A stretch of 64,000 nt of DNA, from NCBI RefSeq assembly GCF_000504085.1, contig NC_022792.1, positions 1,454,001-1,518,000 on the forward strand, read 5' to 3'. Origin of the DNA: Pseudothermotoga elfii DSM 9442 = NBRC 107921. GTDB taxonomy: Bacteria > Thermotogota > Thermotogae > Thermotogales > DSM-5069. The position numbers and the translations under genes are program-made. The first letter of the stretch is position 1. Each line of letters starts with the position of its first letter. Below the pieces are notes generated by a model. It ran no database searches. It saw nothing but the letters and a program-made list of their open reading frames with translations, and was not told where the DNA came from. This document shows positions 60,504-64,000 of this stretch, piece by piece.

Positions 60504-60799
60504 CAACATCGCTCCGCTTTAAACGTGTCTTTATTATAAAGATATAAGCCATCCAATGCAAACAAAAAGCACTTAAAAGAAAACGATTTCCAATACGCTT
60601 GTAGACAAATGTTTCGCTATGTTTTTGTTTGGTAATCTTATGTTTACATATATCAACATAATCTTTTTTCTGGAATTCTAAGCAAAAAAATCTCCTGTAT
60701 AGTTACAAATGTATGTACAATAAACAGTTATTTTTAATATAAAGTAAAAAAAGAAGAAAAACAGCGATTCAAAAAGATCAGGTCAGTTTCGCAGGAACA

Positions 60800-60830
60800 T
60801 TTTCATATTTTTTCCGAAAAAACGTGAAAA
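60800..60830. promoter_or_regulatory. 31-bp imperfect palindrome (operator candidate)
   Basis: Two 15-base arms around a central C (60815): TTTTCA...TTTTTTC and GAAAAAA...TGAAAA match at 13 of 15 positions. Upstream of the GH130 gene. Confidence 0.65.
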
Positions 60831-60841
60831 TTACAGTTGCT

Positions 60842-60857
60842 ATGAAAATGTTTTCAT
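60842..60857. promoter_or_regulatory. ATGAAAA-TG-TTTTCAT inverted repeat (operator candidate)
   Basis: Seven-base perfect arms with 2-bp spacer, 12 bp right of the 31-bp palindrome and sharing its TTTTCA/TGAAAA core. Confidence 0.65.
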
Positions 60858-60915
60858 GAGAGCCTAATTTTTGGTCAAGAAAGGTCTAAATAGGACATTA
60901 AGGAGGACATATTGC

Positions 60916-61896
60916 TTGAAGGTTTTTGGCGAGAAAATTCATAACCTTCCTTGGGAAAACAAACCGCAAGGATGTAGAGAAGTTGTATGGCGATACAGCA
61001 AAAACCCTATAATTAAAAGAAACCCTATTCTCAAAGGTTCGAGAATTTTTAATTCAGCTATAGTACCTTACAAAAATGAGTTTGTGGGAATATTTAGAGT
61101 GGATCATAAAGATGGGGTACCATTTTTGCATTCTGGCAGAAGCACAGATGGCATTCAATGGCATATTGAAGAAGAAGATATAAAATGGGTCGATATTGAT
61201 GGAAAACCATTCCCGGTAAATTACGCTTATGATCCCAGACTGACAAAAATCGATGATTCCTATTACATAACTTTTTGTACAGACGATCATGGCCCCACTA
61301 TCGGTATAGGCACAACAAAAGATTTTAAAACTTTCGTCAGGCTTCCAAATGCTTATGTTCCTTTTAACAGAAATGGTGTTTTATTTCCAAGAAAGATAAA
61401 CGGAAAATACATCATGCTAAACAGACCAAGTGACAATGGCCACACCCCTTTTGGTGATATATTTCTCAGCGAAAGCTTTGACATGATACATTGGGGAAAT
61501 CACAGATATGTCATGGGAACAAACAAACAAAACTGGTGGGAAAATTTAAAAATAGGAGCTGGTCCTGTCCCAATAGAGACAGACGCTGGATGGCTTCTTA
61601 TATATCATGGTGTTACACTCACTTGCAACGGCTATGTGTACAGCTTCGGTGGAGCCCTTCTTGACATAGATAATCCAGACAAGGTTCTTTACAGAGGAAA
61701 ATATTATCTTTTAACACCCGAAGAAGATTATGAGACATCTGGCTTTGTCCCAAATGTGGTTTTCCCATGCACGGCAATCTGCGATGTTGAGACGGGAAGA
61801 CTCGCTATATATTACGGGGCAGCCGATAGTTACATCGCGTTGGCATTTGCATATATAGATGAAATTATAGATTTCATCAGGAAAAATCCAAACTGA
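60916..61896 (+). CDS. GH130-family glycoside phosphorylase/hydrolase (mannoside, TM1225-like)
   Basis: 326 residues from TTG 60916 (AAGGAGG site). Five-bladed propeller pattern: NPILKGSRIFNSAIVPYKNEFVGIFR in parts, RNGVLFPRKINGKYIMLNRPSDNGHTPFGDIFLSES in parts, GAGPVPIETDAGWLLIYHG. Almost the same as T. maritima TM1225. Known GH130 members phosphorolyse beta-1,4-mannosyl bonds. The adjacent transporter and family context fit mannan oligosaccharide use. No signal peptide; cytosolic. Confidence 0.92.
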   Translation: MKVFGEKIHNLPWENKPQGCREVVWRYSKNPIIKRNPILKGSRIFNSAIVPYKNEFVGIFRVDHKDGVPFLHSGRSTDGIQWHIEEEDIKWVDIDGKPFPVNYAYDPRLTKIDDSYYITFCTDDHGPTIGIGTTKDFKTFVRLPNAYVPFNRNGVLFPRKINGKYIMLNRPSDNGHTPFGDIFLSESFDMIHWGNHRYVMGTNKQNWWENLKIGAGPVPIETDAGWLLIYHGVTLTCNGYVYSFGGALLDIDNPDKVLYRGKYYLLTPEEDYETSGFVPNVVFPCTAICDVETGRLAIYYGAADSYIALAFAYIDEIIDFIRKNPN

Positions 61897-61918
61897 ACTT
61901 CCACAAGGGGGTGTTTGC

Positions 61919-63595
61919 ATGAAAAAGTTTCTGGTTCTATCCATGGTTCTTCTGATAACAATTGCAGCCTTCGGCGAAACATTTGAAAGAAGCAAAACAG
62001 TCTATGTTGGAGGAGGTATGTGGTCTCCACCATCAAACTGGAATCCGTTCACATCATGGAACGCTGTGACTGGGACTATCGGATTGGTTTATGAAACACT
62101 GTTTCTGTATGATCCATTATCAGGTGAATTCGAACCATGGCTTGCGGAGAGTGGTAGATGGATTAACAGCAATACGTATCAGATCAAACTCAGAGAAGGT
62201 ATCTCATGGCAGGATGGAAAACCACTCACGATCGATGATGTAATTTTCACTTTCGAGATTGCCAAAAAGTACACCGGAATAAACTACAGTCCTATCTGGG
62301 AGTGGCTCGAGAAAATCCAGAAAATTGATAACCTCACTTTAAATTTCGTATTCTCTGATCCAAGATATCAAGAATGGGGACAACAACTCATAAGTATAGC
62401 AATCGTACCCAAACACATCTGGGAAAATAGAACTGAAGAGCAGATATTACAGGGTGCAAACGAAAAACCTGTTGGCTCTGGGCCATATTATGTTGAGAGC
62501 TGGGCTGATGACAGAAATGTGTACAGGAAAAACCCGCAGTGGTGGGGCATCAAAGTTGGATACGATCCAAAACCTGAAAGGGTTGTAATTCTCAGGATTC
62601 TCAGCAACAATGTTGCCGTAGGGATGTTGATGAAAGGTGAGCTTGACTGGAGTAACTTTTTCTTGCCGGGCATACCTATACTGAAAAAATCGTATGGAAT
62701 CCACACATGGTACTCGGAAGCACCTTACATGTTACCAGCTAACACGACAGGCATATTTCTGAATGTCAAAAAATACCCTCTCAATATCGCTCAATTTAGG
62801 AGGGCTATGGCTTTTGCCATTGATCCAAATAAAATTGTTGATAGAGCTTTCGAAAAAATGGTAGAACCATCCAACGCAGTTGGCATCATGCCAATTCCCG
62901 GCTGGATAAAGTATTATCCATCTGAAGTAGCAGAAAAATATGGTTTCAAATATGATCCACAGATGGCTAAAGAGATCCTGGATGAACTTGGTTTCAAAGA
63001 TGTGAACGGAGACGGACTCAGGGAAGATCCAAATGGGAAGTCGTTTAAGCTAACGATAGAATGCCCGTATGGCTGGACAGACTGGATGGTTTCAATACAA
63101 TCCATAGCAGAAGATCTGAGAAAAGTGGGTATAAATGTGGAACCATCTTATCCTGATGCCTCCAAGTATAATGATGATTTGTATGGTGGAAAATTTGATA
63201 TCATATTGAACAATTATGTCACAGGAGTTTCAAGCACCATATGGTCATATTTTAATGCCGTATTTTACCCTGATGCTGTTGAATCAGAATATTCATACTC
63301 TGGTAACTTTGGAAAATATGAAAACCCTGATGTAGAGGTTCTTCTGGATGAACTCAACCGAACACCCTTCACAAATGAAGAGAAAATAAGGCAAACCGTT
63401 GCACAGCTCTCAGAAATATTGCTCAGAGAATTGCCGTTTATTCCTCTCTGGTATAACGGAGCATGGTTCCAGGCCGTAGAAAACGTTTGGACCAACTGGC
63501 CAGATGAGAACAATCCTTATGCATGGCCTATCTCCTGGGGAGGTCACTGGCAACTCTGCGGTGTAAAAGTGCTTTTCAACATAAAAGCAAAATAG
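61919..63595 (+). CDS. Family-5 ABC transporter substrate-binding protein (mannoside-type)
   Basis: 558 residues, ATG behind GGGGG. Signal peptide about 1-18, then the oligopeptide/nickel-type family 5 fold: WNPFTSWNAVTGTIGLVYETLFLYD, WQDGKPLTIDDVIFTFE, RRAMAFAIDPNKIVDRAFE (in parts). In Thermotoga such proteins bind beta-mannosides and other oligosaccharides rather than peptides (cf. TM1223). The next gene is a Dpp-type permease. Ligand inferred from the GH130 neighbour. Confidence 0.9.
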   Translation: MKKFLVLSMVLLITIAAFGETFERSKTVYVGGGMWSPPSNWNPFTSWNAVTGTIGLVYETLFLYDPLSGEFEPWLAESGRWINSNTYQIKLREGISWQDGKPLTIDDVIFTFEIAKKYTGINYSPIWEWLEKIQKIDNLTLNFVFSDPRYQEWGQQLISIAIVPKHIWENRTEEQILQGANEKPVGSGPYYVESWADDRNVYRKNPQWWGIKVGYDPKPERVVILRILSNNVAVGMLMKGELDWSNFFLPGIPILKKSYGIHTWYSEAPYMLPANTTGIFLNVKKYPLNIAQFRRAMAFAIDPNKIVDRAFEKMVEPSNAVGIMPIPGWIKYYPSEVAEKYGFKYDPQMAKEILDELGFKDVNGDGLREDPNGKSFKLTIECPYGWTDWMVSIQSIAEDLRKVGINVEPSYPDASKYNDDLYGGKFDIILNNYVTGVSSTIWSYFNAVFYPDAVESEYSYSGNFGKYENPDVEVLLDELNRTPFTNEEKIRQTVAQLSEILLRELPFIPLWYNGAWFQAVENVWTNWPDENNPYAWPISWGGHWQLCGVKVLFNIKAK

Positions 63596-63608
63596 TTTCA
63601 GGTTTTTC

Positions 63609-63637
63609 CCCTGCCCGGAGTTCTGGGCAGGGTTTTT
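63609..63637 (+). terminator. Hairpin between binding-protein and permease genes
   Basis: CCCTGCCC/GGGCAGGG stem with GGAGTTCT loop and TTTTT tail. Partial termination would give excess binding protein. Confidence 0.85.
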
Positions 63638-63651
63638 AAGGAGGGAATCTG

Positions 63652-64000
63652 TTGAGAAAATTCCTGTGTAAGAAAGTCCTCATATACATCTTGACATTCT
63701 TTTTCGCTGTAACTATAGATTGGGCTATTCCCAGATTTATGCCAGGTAATCCCATTCATTTTTTGATATCAAGATTTGCCACTTTGCCTGAATCTGCAAA
63801 GGTTCTCCAGAGTTATTTTACACAAGCTTTTGGGCTCGATAAACCTTTATTCGAACAGTATATTAATTTCTGGAAAGCATTATTAAAAGGCGATCTTGGT
63901 ACAAGTATATATTTATATCCTCAACCAGTTCTGAAAGTCATTCTTCGCGCTCTTCCTTACTCTATCGGATTGCTTCTGCCAGCCATCCTGGTCAGTTTTC
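63652..64000 (+). CDS. DppB-type ABC transporter permease (truncated by window end)
   Basis: Starts at TTG 63652 with AAGGAGGG; frame open to the window end, 116 residues seen. One N-terminal membrane helix (VLIYILTFFFAVTIDWAIPRF in parts), then P-G-N-P and FGLDKPLFEQYINFWKALLKGDLGTSI in parts, a hallmark of DppB/OppB N-termini. Belongs to the mannoside operon. Confidence 0.92.
   Translation, partial: MRKFLCKKVLIYILTFFFAVTIDWAIPRFMPGNPIHFLISRFATLPESAKVLQSYFTQAFGLDKPLFEQYINFWKALLKGDLGTSIYLYPQPVLKVILRALPYSIGLLLPAILVSF

Larger units (their letters stand above)
60504..60915. other. Divergent 412-bp gap between rsmH and the mannoside operon
   Basis: A/T-rich. Contains the rsmH promoter region and the two palindromes listed at 60800 and 60842. 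No small gene with a ribosome-binding site was seen. Confidence 0.6.

Overview
The window looks like chromosome from a thermophilic Thermotogales bacterium, most likely a Pseudothermotoga-type (former 'Thermotoga lettingae/elfii') genome. CorA, MiaB, the GH130 glycosidase, the GH4 enzyme and SpoVS match my memory of Thermotoga maritima proteins almost residue for residue. The DNA is AT-rich, with strong GGAGGTG ribosome-binding sites, frequent TTG/GTG starts, and closely packed or overlapping genes. The genus call is from recognition, not a database search.

Layout. 1-9.1 kb (mostly +): end of a HerA-like ATPase, an amidohydrolase, Sua5, the magnesium channel MgtE with an unusual leader, a cold-shock protein, a small outer-membrane-type protein and a GH4 glycosidase (both -), a tandem cytochrome-b5-like protein and CorA. 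9.1-21.6 kb: an FAD dehydrogenase, a small membrane gene split by a stop codon, a COG2403/cPGS-type P-loop protein, miaB and rpsB (-), then udk, a secreted metalloprotease-like protein, glgA, galT, spoVS, tRNA-Gly and rpsO. 21.6-26.6 kb: pnp, an M16 peptidase, an HD-GYP protein and a rubrerythrin-like protein (-).

26.6-29.2 kb is a mobile-element patch. A broken iscB (Cas9 ancestor family) has been cut by an apparently intact IS200/IS605 element (tnpA-tnpB). Two identical 38-bp hairpin ends each follow TTTAAC. The patch lies 20 bp in front of the rubrerythrin-like gene and probably separates it from its native promoter.

29.2-37.6 kb: yqeY, mnmE, HU (-), a secreted protein, pyruvate phosphate dikinase, a methyltransferase and two ECF-type ATPases. 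37.6-47.4 kb: a sugar-catabolism island of DeoR regulator, CUT2/ribose-type ABC transporter (binding protein, ATPase, two permeases), an M29 aminopeptidase-like protein, an FGGY kinase and a BtpA/SgcQ protein. It is bracketed by a 101-bp exact direct repeat: the 3' end of the CUT1 permease gene at its right edge is copied at its left edge, where it is fused to the start of an unrelated frame. 47.4-52.0 kb (-): GntR regulator, nucleoside phosphorylase and a complete CUT1 ABC transporter, apparently one operon. 52.2-60.5 kb (-): mutS with a DHH-family gene, tig-clpP, tRNA-Gln, and an rsmH-ftsL-ftsI division cluster. 60.5-64 kb (+): a mannoside operon with GH130 enzyme, family-5 binding protein and the start of a Dpp-type permease, behind two palindromic operator candidates.

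The points I consider most worth following are: (i) the mgtE leader, where a short reading frame ending Pro-Pro-stop forms a stem with the mgtE ribosome-binding site; (ii) the island scar and its direct repeats; (iii) the nested IscB/TnpB patch; (iv) the unassigned pathways implied by the M29+FGGY+BtpA+CUT2 and nucleoside phosphorylase+CUT1 clusters; (v) structured leaders in front of rpsB and rpsO. No rRNA genes or CRISPR arrays were seen.
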